In this document: piece after piece, positions 50,066 to 60,189 of the stretch
How positions within the stretch are numbered: position 1 is the stretch's first letter
Layout of the letters: each line of letters opens with the position of its first letter
From: Plazaster borealis
Taxonomy: Eukaryota; Echinodermata; Asteroidea; Forcipulatida; Labidiasteridae
DNA: 64,000 nucleotides
Direction: 5' to 3'
NCBI GenBank assembly: GCA_021014325.1
Contig: CM037470.1
Span: 8,225,147-8,289,146, forward strand
Made by a program: the position numbers and the translations under genes
The notes under the pieces: generated by a model
The model's database searches: none
Told to the model about the DNA's origin: nothing
Seen by the model: the letters and a program-made list of their open reading frames with translations, nothing else

Positions 50066-50559
50066 CTCTCATATATATCGGTCTTCTTCAAAGAATACAA
50101 AATTCTGCTGCCAGACTGTTTACCTGTACCAACAAATCAGAGCACATTATTTGCTCTCTTCATTAGCTTCCAATTCATCAACGTATCCGTTTCAAAATAC
50201 TTCTTCTCGGGTACAAAATTCTTCATAAGTTGGCCCCAATATATCTCAAAGATCTCATAGCCCTTCGTTCATCTTCACTATCATTAGCTACCCGATCATG
50301 CCTTTCTCTTCTTCTACCGCTCATTTCCAGTTTTCCCCGGGACCCGCACCATGACACGCTATGGCGATCGTGCCTTTTCGGTCATAGCTCCAACAATTTG
50401 GAACAAGCTACCCACCCACATTCAAGCGGAACCTTCATTGGATACTTTTAAAACATTACTTAAAAACCCATCTGTTTTTTCACTCTGAATAGTCTGGTTA
50501 TAGCGCTTAGAACCATACGTACTAAGCGCTCTATAAATGTTGTTATTATTATTATCGTT
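50066..50559 (+). mobile_element. L2/CR1-like LINE 3' end
   Basis: Broken reading frames show the C-terminus of a LINE pol: an Asn-Ser-Ala-Ala-Arg-Leu stretch near 50100, LLLGYKILHKLAPIYLKDLI at about 50195-50255, and Ala-Pro-Thr-Ile-Trp-Asn-Lys-Leu-Pro near 50387. The 3' tail has a short hairpin (TAGCGCTTAGAA, ACTAAGCGCT at 50503-50531) and ends in TTATTATTATTAT, as in L2-type elements. It lies inside the degraded satellite edge. Confidence 0.8.
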
Positions 50560-50565
50560 AGTACA

Positions 50566-50937
50566 AAAACAATCTCAGAGCATTCTGGCGAGTTTGAAAC
50601 TTCTTCTTCTCCGATCACGCTGAGATTGAACCAGTAGCTTCAGAACACCTAAGTTCCTTAGTACGGAATCTCTTCAGAAGGCCCATGTTTGTTATTACAA
50701 ACTGAACATTAGGACTGAATCGATTAGCTTCAGGATACCCTTTCGTAATACAATAGCATGATCTGAGCATATTGAAATTGTTCGTGCCCATTTGCCCTGA
50801 GACTGCACCAGAAGCTTCAGGATTTTTTGGTAACAATCACACTAACCAGTATCCTCAGAGGGCACACGTTTCTTATTACAAACTCAACCTAGGTGTGAAC
50901 TGAGCATTTTGAAATTTTTCGTCTCCAAAAGAGAGAC
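50566..50937. repeat. Degraded satellite units beyond the LINE
   Basis: CAATCTCAGAGCATTCTGGCGAG and a cassette with CACGCTGAGATTGAACCAG resume at about 50570. Units then fade: 50700-50760, 50805-50860 and 50895-50930 (GAGCATTTTGAAATTTTTCG). No gene is seen here. Confidence 0.75.
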
Positions 50938-51318
50938 AAAGGGACACGTTGCCTTGGATCGGGCGAGTTGGTCTATAAAAAGTATTTGTAACCGTTTGTT
51001 ATAAAATGCATATGGTTAGAAAGATGTTTTAAAAGTAGAATACAATGATCCACACAAATATGTCTTGAAATCGCGTGGTTTGGCTTTTACATCGTGAACA
51101 AACACGGTCGGCCATTTTGCATTTTGACTCCACAAAATGGCTGACCGTGTTAGTTCGCAAAGTAAAAGGAATATTACGCAATTTTGAGGCATATTTGTGT
51201 GGATCATTGTATTCTACCTTGATAACGTCTTTCTAACCATATGCATTATATAACAATAAACGGTTACAAACGCTTTTTTTTAGACCAACTCGTCCGATCC
51301 AAGGCAACGTGTCCCTTT
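50938..51318. mobile_element. Foldback MITE, 381 bp
   Basis: AAAGGGACACGTTGCC at 50938 pairs with GGCAACGTGTCCCTTT ending at 51318. The two halves are inverted copies nearly throughout, including ATGATCCACACAAATATG and its complement, and a central CGGTCGGCCATTTTG against CAAAATGGCTGACCG. No coding capacity. The right side reads CCCTTTAA, suggesting a TTAA target; the left TTAA is not intact. I recall similar elements from echinoderm sequences. Confidence 0.88.
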
Positions 51319-51337
51319 AAGCAGTTGCTTCAAACTT

Positions 51338-51371
51338 GTTTGCTTTGTGATCAGAAGATTACAAAGCAAAC
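51338..51371. other. Hairpin beside the MITE
   Basis: GTTTGCTTTGT (51338-51348) and ACAAAGCAAAC (51361-51371) form a perfect 11-bp stem with a 12-nt loop. The function is unknown; it may be a remnant of another foldback element. Confidence 0.6.
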
Positions 51372-51622
51372 CATAAAGCGTTTTGTGGGGGAAAAAAATT
51401 GGTTTCGGTGGATGGCCAAACAAAATAATAACAATCTGGACAATCTGGTGGTTTACTTCGCCTTTGATTTTATTTGAATATGAACACTACGGTAATTGAT
51501 CCCATCAATGATTAATAAAGAGGACCAAACAAGACTACTAGTACTAACCTTCGAATTATAATGAATGAGAAACAAGTCTGGACAGAAACCAGAACTACTA
51601 CAATAAGGTAATCACTTTATGT

Positions 51623-51997
51623 TTAAAGTATCGTACACGTTTGGTAATTGTCAAAGACCAGTGTTCTCACTTGGTGTATCCCACTATATATGCATAAAAT
51701 AACAAGCCTGTGAAAGTTTGGGCTCAATTGGTCATCGAAGTTGCAAGAAAATGATGAAAGAAAAAACACCCTTGTTGTACAAATTTGTGTGCGTTTAGAT
51801 AGGAATAAAAACTTCTTGCAGGAAGTTTTTATTATTTTAGTGAGAAATTACCTCTTTCTCAAACACTACGTTACTTCAGAGGGAGTCGTTTCTCACAATG
51901 TTTTATACTATCAACAGCTCTCTGTTGCTCGTTACCAAGTCAGTTTTTATGCTAATATATATTTTGAGTAATTACCAAACGTGTACGATGCCTTTAA
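51623..51997. mobile_element. TTAA-type foldback MITE, 375 bp
   Basis: TTAAAG...ATCGTACACGTTTGGTAATT at the left is the inverted copy of AATTACCAAACGTGTACGAT followed by GCCTTTAA at the right, apart from a 1-bp gap. TTAA at both borders (51623-51626 and 51994-51997) fits a Kolobok- or piggyBac-type target. An internal perfect hairpin pairs 51804-51815 with 51822-51833. No coding capacity. The family resembles one I recall as very common in echinoderms. Confidence 0.88.
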
Positions 51998-52988
51998 CCT
52001 TGCGTGATGCTGCTGGACACTTATCCGGTGGGAAGATGTAAGAGTGGGATGTTCTTGCTGAGTTGTGTAAACAAAGGGGTTTTATTCAAACAAATGGTTG
52101 CAAAGGCAGGAGAAGTAAAGTGGTGGTATAAACTCTACAAAGAAGACACATGTGGGCTCATCTCAAAATAAATTTTGCTTGAATTTATTTTATTTGGTCA
52201 AAATTTTGATTTAAAAGTGATTGTGTTCTCCACAAAAATGTATTACATGCTAATATCAAAACGGACACTTTAAAAGAGTTTGCGGGTGTAAGCGTGCGAT
52301 TTTTGTTTATGGTTTCACCTTAAATAAACAAAAACCAGCATTTGCTTAAAAAAAGATAGCTTGGTTACATGCAAGGGAAGACCCCACATGCCACTGCACA
52401 TTGTTTTGAGATCAAGTGTACAAGGAACATAGCCCAAAGAAGGCCAGTCAAGCAGAGTGTTGAGTTATTGGTTGACTTTGTCAGAAACCTGACATCAGTT
52501 GCAGAAACAAGCAAAATGGCTCAAAAAAGGAAGATAAAGTTATGATGTGAAATAGCATCATGGTTCGGTACGGTAGCCACCACGGCCTCACGCAGTCCAA
52601 AAATACAAGCTCCATGAATTTATAAAAATGAGAAATTGTTAAGCACTGTCACTTGTTAAAATTTGACCTTAACTGTAACTTTGTAAGATATAATATTAAA
52701 ATATTTCAAAGTAATTAAATTAAAAACGTAAAACAAAAGTTATCTACAGGAGATGTTTATAAAACTGACTACCCAAATATTTTTCCCTATTATACTAAAA
52801 TACAAAAGATTTCTTTGAACATGAAGGTTGTCAAGCTACTGATGGGTAAAATGACTCTTCTAATCTTTGTACTGGAATTACAACTTTGAGCACAATATGC
52901 TATTCATACAATTCATATAAGGTATCAAATAAACACCACTTACTTTTTCATACAATAATAACATTTAAAAACAAATCGGTGATTGATC
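51998..52988. other. AT-rich noncoding stretch downstream of the CKS gene
   Basis: No gene or named repeat is recognised. It should include the CKS 3' untranslated region, which is read leftward from 52988. Possible minus-strand AATAAA signals (TTTATT on the plus strand) lie near 52185-52195; I cannot say which is used. Confidence 0.5.
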
Positions 52989-53035
52989 TCAAGATTGTTG
53001 TGTCCTTGGTCTTTTGAACAGCAAGATATGTGGTT
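52989..53035 (-). CDS. CKS1B: CKS1/CKS2-type CDK regulatory subunit, last coding exon
   Basis: This is a 47-nt coding exon. On the minus strand a pyrimidine-rich tract and CAG (just above 53035) precede it. Joined to the exon at 58794-58921, it completes a Glu codon and gives Glu-Pro-His-Ile-Leu-Leu-Phe-Lys-Arg-Pro, then a short tail ending at TGA (52989-52991). Pro-Glu-Pro-His is the hinge that lets CKS proteins swap a beta strand. The ILLF strand is a CKS hallmark. CKS proteins are small adaptors that bind cyclin-dependent kinases and phosphorylated substrates. The intron position matches my recollection of vertebrate CKS genes. The symbol is for the family; I cannot tell CKS1 from CKS2. 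The tail lacks the Lys run of vertebrate CKS1. Confidence 0.88.
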
Positions 53036-54200
53036 CTGGTGAAAAAACAAACAGAAATAACCTGAATGAGAAACACTTTCAAAACAGATTTAAAACTTGG
53101 GATAAAGAGCAAACAAAAAATTCCTAAAACTTTATGTAAAATTCATCACGTGATCCCAAGATTATTAACACAAATATGGACTGTATAACTTTAGTGTCAT
53201 TATGAACAGTAAGTTGTGTTATAAACATGATAAATGCAAGTATTCACTGAATTTATTAAAAATTAATTATAACTAGTTTATGCCAGAAAATCATGTAATA
53301 ATGTTTTTGAAAAAGTGGTGGTTCTGAGAACTAGAGGTGAGATAAGTCTTGACATTTCAAACAGATGTGCTCGGTGTGTTTGCACCAGAACAGTGACTTT
53401 TACAAAAGGCTTCAGTCACAATACCCTACCAAGAAAACTTAATGTCCAGACCAGCCCAGGTTAAGGTTTTCTAAACAGCAACTAACAAGACCTTCAACAC
53501 AAGGTGAGTGTCTACTATATACATTGCAAATTTAGCAAACTTGGGACTGCAGCCTACTTGATGCAAAGGAGAAATACTGCTGGAGAAATAAAACTTTAGA
53601 ACCATAAAGAGTGCTGGCTTGAGGTATTGAAGTTGAAGTGTGTCAGTATCTGAGGGTTTTTTGGGGCAAGGAGTGAAGACCAGACACTATTGATTAAAAA
53701 TGATGTCTCATTAAACAATGTTGTGTGCCAGAAGGTAATAGGAGCGTTGTCCCATTGGATGTAGTGATCTTGTTTATTTGAACATTTGATAATTGTTCCT
53801 TGATTGTAGTTGAAATGTTCCTGCTCCTCTCTAATGTAAAATTTGCTAAATGTCCAATGTATGCTTTAGACACTAGCCTTAGGTTGAAGGTCTAGTTAGA
53901 CTTGAATCTTGTTGAGTGCTGTTTATAAAAACCTCTACCTAAAAGTAAAAGTTGTTGTTCTGGTGCAAGTCTGGACATCTATAATGGCATTGGTGCTCTT
54001 GTCTGTTAAGTAAAGTATTGATGTGGTGAAATTCATAGCCGAGGCTGGCTTGGTCCTCACTCCCAGTGCCACAGACGCTGACCGCAATCGCATAGCAGTA
54101 CCAGTCATTTCATTTCAATGTTATATTGATTCTGGTTGTGAAGCCAAGGACTCTCAGAAAAGCAAACTTAATCACGATACTAGCTAAGAACACAAAGACA
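53036..54200. other. CKS intron, unassigned AT-rich part
   Basis: Lies within the intron between the two CKS exons. No gene, exon or named repeat is recognised. Confidence 0.5.
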
Positions 54201-54390
54201 AGGAAGGAAGTTTCAGTTTTAAGTGTAGGAGGAAAACCCCAGATAATTATTCCAGGTTAACCCATGCAATCAGGTACGGACTGAAAACCCAATCCACATA
54301 CATGTAGTGCCCCCGGCGTGATTCAAACCGGGACCCCAGAGGTGGACTGCAAGGAAGATACATGTACCACAACACCAACCTGACCACCCA
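54200..54390 (-). mobile_element. tRNA-derived SINE-like copy
   Basis: On the minus strand, GGTTTGAATCA (plus 54319-54329) resembles the RNA polymerase III B box GGTTCGAATCC. TGGTCAGGTTGG (plus 54375-54386) resembles an A box. Their spacing of about 45 bp is right for a tRNA-like head. The 3' end is uncertain. Not a functional tRNA gene: no clean cloverleaf was found. Confidence 0.5.
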
Positions 54391-54812
54391 TTCATGAGAC
54401 AATCTGCATTTTTATGGAAAGGTATGTCCTCATAGTCCTGAGCCTTCTCTGCTTCACCAGCAACAGCGCACAGCCAGGGTAAGTATCGGCTTGATATGGT
54501 ACGGTTCTGCACCATCGTTTGACAAACCCCACCTCAGGCACTTCTAGTTTGACAATTGTTACAATCTCCCCCCCACAAAAACTTTACTCAACATGGACAA
54601 GTATGTCGCTTGACAATCTAGAAGAGTCGCTTAAAAATTGATATTCTCAGAAATAGCGCTTTTATCTTTCCACAGTATCCATCTAGAGAAGTCTGACTCA
54701 GCTATGATCATTTGGCTTGTAACTGGCCTTTGCATTGAGCCGTGTAATTGTGGCCAATCACTGGTTTACTGTTTACGTAACTTAGAGGTGAACAAAATAA
54801 ATTCCCTTTTGG

Positions 54813-54961
54813 TTATTGCTCACCTGACATTGACCTTATAACTGTAGGTCTGTGACCATGTACATTGTACACACATGTATTATCTCATCAGAGAGTTTCT
54901 CTCTCACAATGTGATTTGATTATTTGCTTTTCCAAATAATTATGTGGGTTGACCCCCATGT
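54813..54961 (+). repeat. Dispersed repeat, copy 1 (inverted partner at 61591-61740)
   Basis: The stretch from TTATTGCTCACCTGACATTG to GGGTTGACCCCCATGT is nearly identical to the reverse complement of 61591-61740, with a few small indels. Its identity is unknown. Copy 1 runs directly into the palindromic AAATGATTT cluster. Confidence 0.9.
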
Positions 54962-55430
54962 CAATTAAATAATTTGAGCACATGAAATAATTTATTTTGA
55001 TCGCTTGAAATAATTTTGCGCGCTTGAAATGATTTCGAGACCATAACATAATTGATTTTTAGCGATCAGGATAAATTATTTTGTGCACTCTAAAAAATAA
55101 TATTTTGAGGGACATTTGAAGGGAACAAAATCATTTTGTGCGCTCAAAAACACTTTTTTCGAGCTCTAGGAATAACTCAAGAAATCATTTCATTCCCTTG
55201 AAATCATTTATTTGTAGCGCTAAAAATGATTTTGAGGGCACAAAATGATTTCAAGCACTCAAAATAAATGATTTTGAGTGCAAAAAAAGATTTTGTTTCC
55301 TCGAAATGTTATTTTAAGGGATATTTTGAGGGAACGAAATCATACTTTCAGCACAGAATGATTTTGAGCTCACAAAATTATTTCAATCCCTCAAAATATC
55401 CCTCAAAATTGTAAAATAAAAAAACCCTCC
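54945..55430. repeat. Cluster of short palindromic AAATGATTT / GAGCGC units
   Basis: Roughly 25 degenerate units built on AAATGATTTTGAGCGC and its inverse occur with irregular spacing. Examples are GCTAAAAATGATTTTGAGGG (near 55220) and GCACAAAATGATTTCAAGCA (near 55240). Linkers vary (TTGAGGGA, TCAAGCAC, TTCGAGCTC). It is not a simple tandem repeat because orientation alternates. Confidence 0.75.
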
Positions 55431-55440
55431 AAGGATCACG

Positions 55441-55478
55441 TGGTTTATCCGAACCAAACAACTGGTTCGGATAAACCA
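55441..55478. other. Perfect 16-bp hairpin
   Basis: TGGTTTATCCGAACCA (55441-55456) and TGGTTCGGATAAACCA (55463-55478) are exact reverse complements around the 6-nt loop AACAAC. Directly follows the palindromic cluster. As RNA it would be very stable, on either strand. Confidence 0.9.
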
Positions 55479-55599
55479 TTTGACCTTAGTTTTTTTGAAA
55501 TGCTCAAAAACTGCAATATTGTATGATTTCTTTTAGGAACCGTTCTACTATACTCCTGGAAGACCTTTAGAGTCATGTTTGGGTCTATTTTGTAGCCTA

Positions 55600-55860
55600 A
55601 ATAACCTGACGAAGCGGGTGTGTCCCTAAAGTACAAGGGAGTGGCTAGGTCAGTTGTGACACTTGTGTCCTTGAGCAAGGCACTTTATCATAATTGCTTC
55701 TCTCAAACCAGGAGCACAATGGGTACTGGCCACAGCTGTGGAGTAACCTGCGATGGACTGGCATCCTGTCCAAGGAGAATATAGAAATATTTGCAGTAAT
55801 TTCACGCCAATGAAACTGAAACACCAGCCTGATGAGCCATATTGGCATGGAACAGACTTT
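55600..55860 (+). mobile_element. SINE-like interspersed repeat
   Basis: GTGTCCTTGAGCAAGGCACT, then GGGTACTGGCCACAGCTGTG, GCGATGGACTGGCATCCTGT, and CAGCCTGATGAGCCATATTG recall a common short interspersed repeat of marine invertebrates. No polymerase III head is clear, so this may be a body fragment. Family assignment is from memory. Confidence 0.45.
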
Positions 55861-56336
55861 TCTTTTTATCTCTCAGCCCAATAGGCTGAGGGGGTCATTG
55901 CCTTCGGCGTGTGTTCGGCTTTTGTTTGGACTTGTAACTTGGGTGGGGTTGCAGTGATGAGTGATAGATAAATGGTTTCTAGACCAAGTCACCAACTTGA
56001 GTGAGCAACCCAGTAAACAGACACAAAAAAATCACCTGTTTATATGGTGAATATTCAGTGAATTTTAGGTATGCATGATTTTGAACCAAATCATCACGTT
56101 ACAATTACGTTATTTTTATTGGATTTAGGGGGAACCATTTTTTCTCGTTCATATATCCAACGTTTGTGTTGCCTATTAATCACGTGAATCAAGTAACGTG
56201 ATTTCTGAAAGTGAATTTTTTTTACGCTACAATTACCACTGTATCACTAGAGCATTTAACATGATTCAAACCTGTCATTTTTTGTGTTAATGAAAGAAAA
56301 TTTTTTCGTTGTTAAAGCCAATTTTTTTTCGTTCTA

Positions 56337-56790
56337 CAGTCACCACAAATCCACTGGTGAACTTTACGTAACTATCACTAAATGTGCACCTAAAAATCTT
56401 ACAGACCTAACACACGTGATCATTTGGTTATCACATTATGTGAATATTTCGTTGTTGAAACGCCTACAATTGTCGTTCTACATTCACGACCAATCCACTG
56501 GTGAACTTTACGTGATTTTCACTAAATGCACACCTCGGTATCTTATGGTTGTAAAACACGTCCTTATTTAGTTTCCACAATATGCGAATAGAGTGTTGTT
56601 GAAACACCAACAATTCTGGTTTCACAGTCACCACCAATCCACTGGTGAACATTATGTGATTTTCACTAAATGCACACCTGGATATATTACGGATGTTAAA
56701 CAGTGATTATTTGGTTTCCACAACATGAACATATTTTTTTGTTGAAACACCAACAATTCTGGTTCCACAGTCACCACCATCCACCGCTTA
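56337..56790. repeat. Tandem repeat, period about 144 bp, more than three copies
   Basis: CAGTCACCACAAATCCACTG, or a close variant, begins units at 56337, 56481, 56625 and 56768. Each also has GTGAAC..TA.GTGATTTTCACT, AATGCACACCT and GTTGTTGAAACACCAACAATT. The last unit is cut by unrelated sequence near 56780. A single related unit lies at about 57650-57755 (CAGTCACC at 57697). Confidence 0.88.
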
Positions 56791-57640
56791 AGGGCCCCGG
56801 GAAAATTTTGAAGTCTAGATGCTCTGTAGTGCATTCTAAGCTTCCTTAGAACACATTTTTATGATTAAAATTTCCGTCTCTGTTTCAAAGCTTTTAAGGT
56901 CAATTGTGTCTGAATATAGATTTCATCACTCAGAGAATGACATTTTGTGTTTATCAGTATTTGTTGTCCACATCCAGTGTTTTTAGGCACACAAAAATAA
57001 AAATCTCAAATATTGTATCAATTCAGCTGGGAATCCCTTGGAAGTTGTTCAGAATAAGTATCAGATTTCAAAGAAAACACAAAATCATTGCAAAATTTAC
57101 TCTGTGTTTATAATAAGTTTGACATGGCGGACAAGGGATTTCTTCCCACTACTTGCATAGTTGATGGTGTCATCACAGTATTAGTACATAGCACTTTTCC
57201 AGCGGTCACTAATTTTTCAAAGCACTGATGCAGCTGAATTTCATGTCCATCTACAGTGACCAATTCCTCCAACCAACTCCAGCGGAACTTATTTTGAACA
57301 CCCAGTAAAAACCACAAACCGTACGCGTCCAATGTGAGAACGATCACAACTTATGCGCTGTTCGCCGCGTTATTAAAAACAAATTCTGTCTGGCCCAGCA
57401 CTCTGTTTCCACCTCGTTCTCAAATATGGCAATACAATTACATGTAGTTTTAGAATACATAGTTTACGTTCGTCATAAAACCAATTAAAACCAATTAAAT
57501 ACATTTTGGAATGCAGAACTTGACGTGAATAATTAATTAGCATATTCTACCCCCCATTTTCTCAATGGATTCACATGATTCACGCTGGTTGACTTTTTGA
57601 GTTGAAAAAGCCAAAACTCTGGCAAAAGCCAGAAAAATCA
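56790..57640. other. CKS intron, mostly unassigned, with a transposase-like remnant
   Basis: No gene is recognised except the minus-strand remnant at about 57115-57315, listed separately. The rest is AT-rich, without clear repeats. Confidence 0.4.
57115..57315 (-). pseudogene. Remnant with BED-like zinc-finger pattern
   Basis: The minus strand reads NKFRWSWLEELVTVDGHEI, then Cys-Phe-Glu-Lys-Leu-Val...Gly-Lys-Val-Leu-Cys-Thr and a Gly-Arg-Asn-x-Leu-Ser stretch. This recalls the N-terminal zinc-finger region of transposase-like proteins common in invertebrates, where Leu-Cys-x2-Cys and a late His bind zinc. The second Cys and the His are missing, so it is decayed. The call is from pattern memory. 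Confidence 0.35.
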
Positions 57641-58129
57641 CATCCCTGATAGTACGCGAATATTTCGTTGTTGAAACACAAACAATTCTGGTTGCACAGT
57701 CACCACCAATCCACTGGTGAACTTAACGTAACTTTCACCTAATGCACACCTGCTCTCACATATGCAAATTAGTAGATTGGGTTTAGAAGTTGTAAAATAT
57801 CTACAAAATTTTTCAAGAAATTTGCCAAATTTATGAACTAGGTGTACTTATTTCTACATTTTTTTTAAAATGGAAAAAAAATATACATATATACACCCAT
57901 GACTGCCAAAGTCGAGAAATTGGTCTGGCTGTACATGCTGTACGGTGTATAGTATACAGGTGCAGTAAAGTCAGGCAACGGAAACGTGCAGTAGGGGACT
58001 GTTGGTAAGTTTGTATTGTTGAAAGTAAATCATTGATCATGTAAACATATCAATTAATAAAATTCAAATAATAATATTTAAATTAACTGATAACAATTAG
58101 GTGTACAGAGCGTGATTCATCAAATGTGA

Positions 58130-58715
58130 CAATAACGTAATTGTTAGGTGTGCCAAACACGTAATTTCAGAACAGGCCGAAAAGATTATTAAAATGGTTA
58201 TATTATTGTTATTTTAACGTGAAGAAATCACGTAACTTTTTGGAGAAAATGCATTAACGCCTATCACCGCATTATCCTGTGTGTAAAATACGTGACTCAC
58301 ACCAAATGGGTAACCCGAAACTGAAGTGATTTTCACGTATTTTTAACGTTCTTTTGTTTACTGGGAAAGAACGGACAAACAACGTGATTTCTAAGTTTGA
58401 AAAACGTGATTCTAAAACGAGACAAAAACGTGGTTATTAAGTGAGTAAAACGCGATTTAAGAACGGGTCTTTAACGCAACTATTCCGTGTGCAAAACCCG
58501 TAATTTAACAACAAGCCGATAACATTATTAGAATAGTTAGGCCTATAAAAAAGGTTATTTTAACGTGAAGAAATCACGTGACCTTTTGGAGAAAACATAT
58601 TAACGCCTATCACTGCATTATCCCGTGTGTAAAATACGTGACTCACACCAAATGGGTAACCCGAAAATGAAGTGATTTTCACGTGTTTGAACGTTCTTTT
58701 GTTTACTGGGAACAT
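58130..58715. repeat. Tandem duplication, period 346 bp
   Basis: GTTATTTTAACGTGAAGAAATCACGT begins at 58208 and again at 58554. The copies stay close through CACACCAAATGGGTAACCCG to TTTTGTTTACTGGGAA. Both are rich in ACGTGA and its complement, as are 56030-56220 and the 144-bp repeat. Confidence 0.88.
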
Positions 58716-58793
58716 AACACTTGTGACAGAAGATGTTGATTGAACCCGTCTGCACAAGGTGAAGTCTTTTGGTTGTAAAGTTGTCTTAATTAC

Positions 58794-58921
58794 CTGGTTT
58801 ATGTATCATATAGTGCACCCAGCCTGGACTCTGCTGTACACCTAGATTTCTCCATTCTGTTTCTGTCATGAGATGATTCCGGGGAAGCAATTTCACTAAA
58901 GCTGACGGCAAAATGACATGC
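58794..58921 (-). CDS. CKS1B: CKS1/CKS2-type CDK regulatory subunit, middle coding exon
   Basis: This 128-nt exon reads openly on the minus strand for 42 codons plus split codons at both ends. It contains [19 protein letters not shown] and then Val-His-Tyr-Met-Ile-His-Lys-Pro, the strongly conserved core of CKS proteins. The acceptor is TTTTTCTTTACAG and the donor is GTAATTAAG. Size and phase agree with exon 2 of vertebrate CKS genes as I recall them. CKS binds the CDK catalytic subunit and helps in multisite phosphorylation and in SCF-Skp2 recognition. The 5.76-kb intron to the last exon (53036-58793) is full of repeats. The first exon, encoding the Tyr-Tyr-Ser-Asp-Lys-Tyr start, was searched for to 64000 and not found. 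It may lie outside the window. Confidence 0.93.
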
Positions 58922-60185
58922 CTGTAAAGAAAAACACCATTAAGGTTCATCAAAAAACAGTTAAGATGGGTAACCTACATTGTATACATTGTATCTCATG
59001 ACGTGTGGATAAGAGAGGCTTTTAAACAGAAACTCAAGTCTGTATTTCAATTTTGCATTAAAAAGAGATACAAGGTACACTGCAAAACTCTTGTAATTCT
59101 CAAATTCAAGTTACAAAGCAGTAGAAGTTAAATTTATCTGAAGCACGCCCAGCGCAATCTGAAAAACAAGAAGTCAAGTGTCAAGTTTTGGGGTCCTGTG
59201 CATATATATCATTTGCAGCAGCTGCTATTTTTGAGGTTGGGCAGAAATGCTTCACAAAACAATGCAATTCTTCTCTGTTACTAAATATGTGTTGTAACAA
59301 CAAGTTATTGTTCAGTATATACATGTATCTGTAATGTCTATATTGCCATTAAAATACAACAGCTTGTTGTTAACAACAAATTGTTACAAACAGCAACGGT
59401 TACATGTAAGTCCCTCTGTAAAGTGAGTCCATTGCAGTGTTTCCACTGCTATTTCAACTATAACAAGGTGGACTTTTGTCACTTTTCTGTTGTTCATCAC
59501 CTTGGCTAAAAAACACAAAATCCAAAATGTTTATGGAATCTCACTTAAAACATTTGTAAAAAGAAAATGCAAATCTTGTTTGTGTTACATGTACATACGT
59601 GTTTGGATTAATTCACACAACCTCTATGTTGATCCTTTTTTAAGGCGTTTGTTCTGTTATTTAAAAAAAAACTTCTTATGACCGGTGATTGACCGCTAAC
59701 AACTAGACACACTTCAGAAGCTTACGTACATGATCTTCAAACTTCACACATGTAGCTATATCACTAGTACATGTAGATGCCTGTAGATGGCACCACTATA
59801 ATGATGTTGCCAGGTGTTCAATAATTGCATTTAAACAAAAATAACCTCCCGAACTACATCAGCAGTACATCACAATACTTCACATGAATTAGCTTGATAC
59901 TTTTGCCATAATTTGATGTTGTCTTCTTGTCCAGACCACAGACCCGATTATGATTTGATTCTTTGCATCATTTGTGAAGGTTGGATGTACGCAATTATTA
60001 TTGTACTACAGTACATTTAAGTGCAGTCTAAACCAGAACTTCAGAAAAAATATTTTATGAAGCTTCAATATGATTTTTTATGTTTAGATGATGATTTTTT
60101 TTTAATTGTTAAGACTTTGATGTTTTACAAATTTTCAAGAAACTAAAACCAAAACCTGTAATGTCTTTCAGCCTGTTCCTGGCAC
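58922..60185. other. CKS first intron or upstream, unassigned
   Basis: No gene is recognised. Near 59290-59400 several TTGTTGTTAACAACAA-like inverted words occur, for example CTTGTTGTTAACAACAAATT at about 59362. Otherwise AT-rich. Confidence 0.45.
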
Positions 60186-60189
60186 ACTT

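Larger units (their letters stand above)
56009..58711. other. Possible terminal inverted repeats around the ACGTGA-rich block
   Basis: CCCAGTAAACA at about 56009 and TGTTTACTGGG at about 58701-58711 are 10-11 bp inverted repeats that bracket the block. The same TTTACTGGGAA also ends the first 346-bp copy near 58355. I see no clear target duplication, so the limits of an element are uncertain. Confidence 0.35.

Noticed and set aside
54319..54386. A tRNA gene
   Set aside because: A- and B-box-like words exist, but no full cloverleaf or clean acceptor stem could be drawn; a SINE head is the better call.
54270..54515. 81-codon minus-strand open frame
   Set aside because: It overlaps the tRNA-like SINE head and resembles no protein.
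56284..56834. Open frames on both strands in the 144-bp repeat
   Set aside because: 144 is a multiple of three, so tandem copies stay open by chance. The repeated peptides follow the DNA repeat.
52989..58921. CKS as a processed pseudogene
   Set aside because: The exons are separated by a 5.76-kb intron with proper GT-AG borders and have no stops or frameshifts.
59490..59681. 63-codon open frame
   Set aside because: AT-rich with no motif or coding signal.
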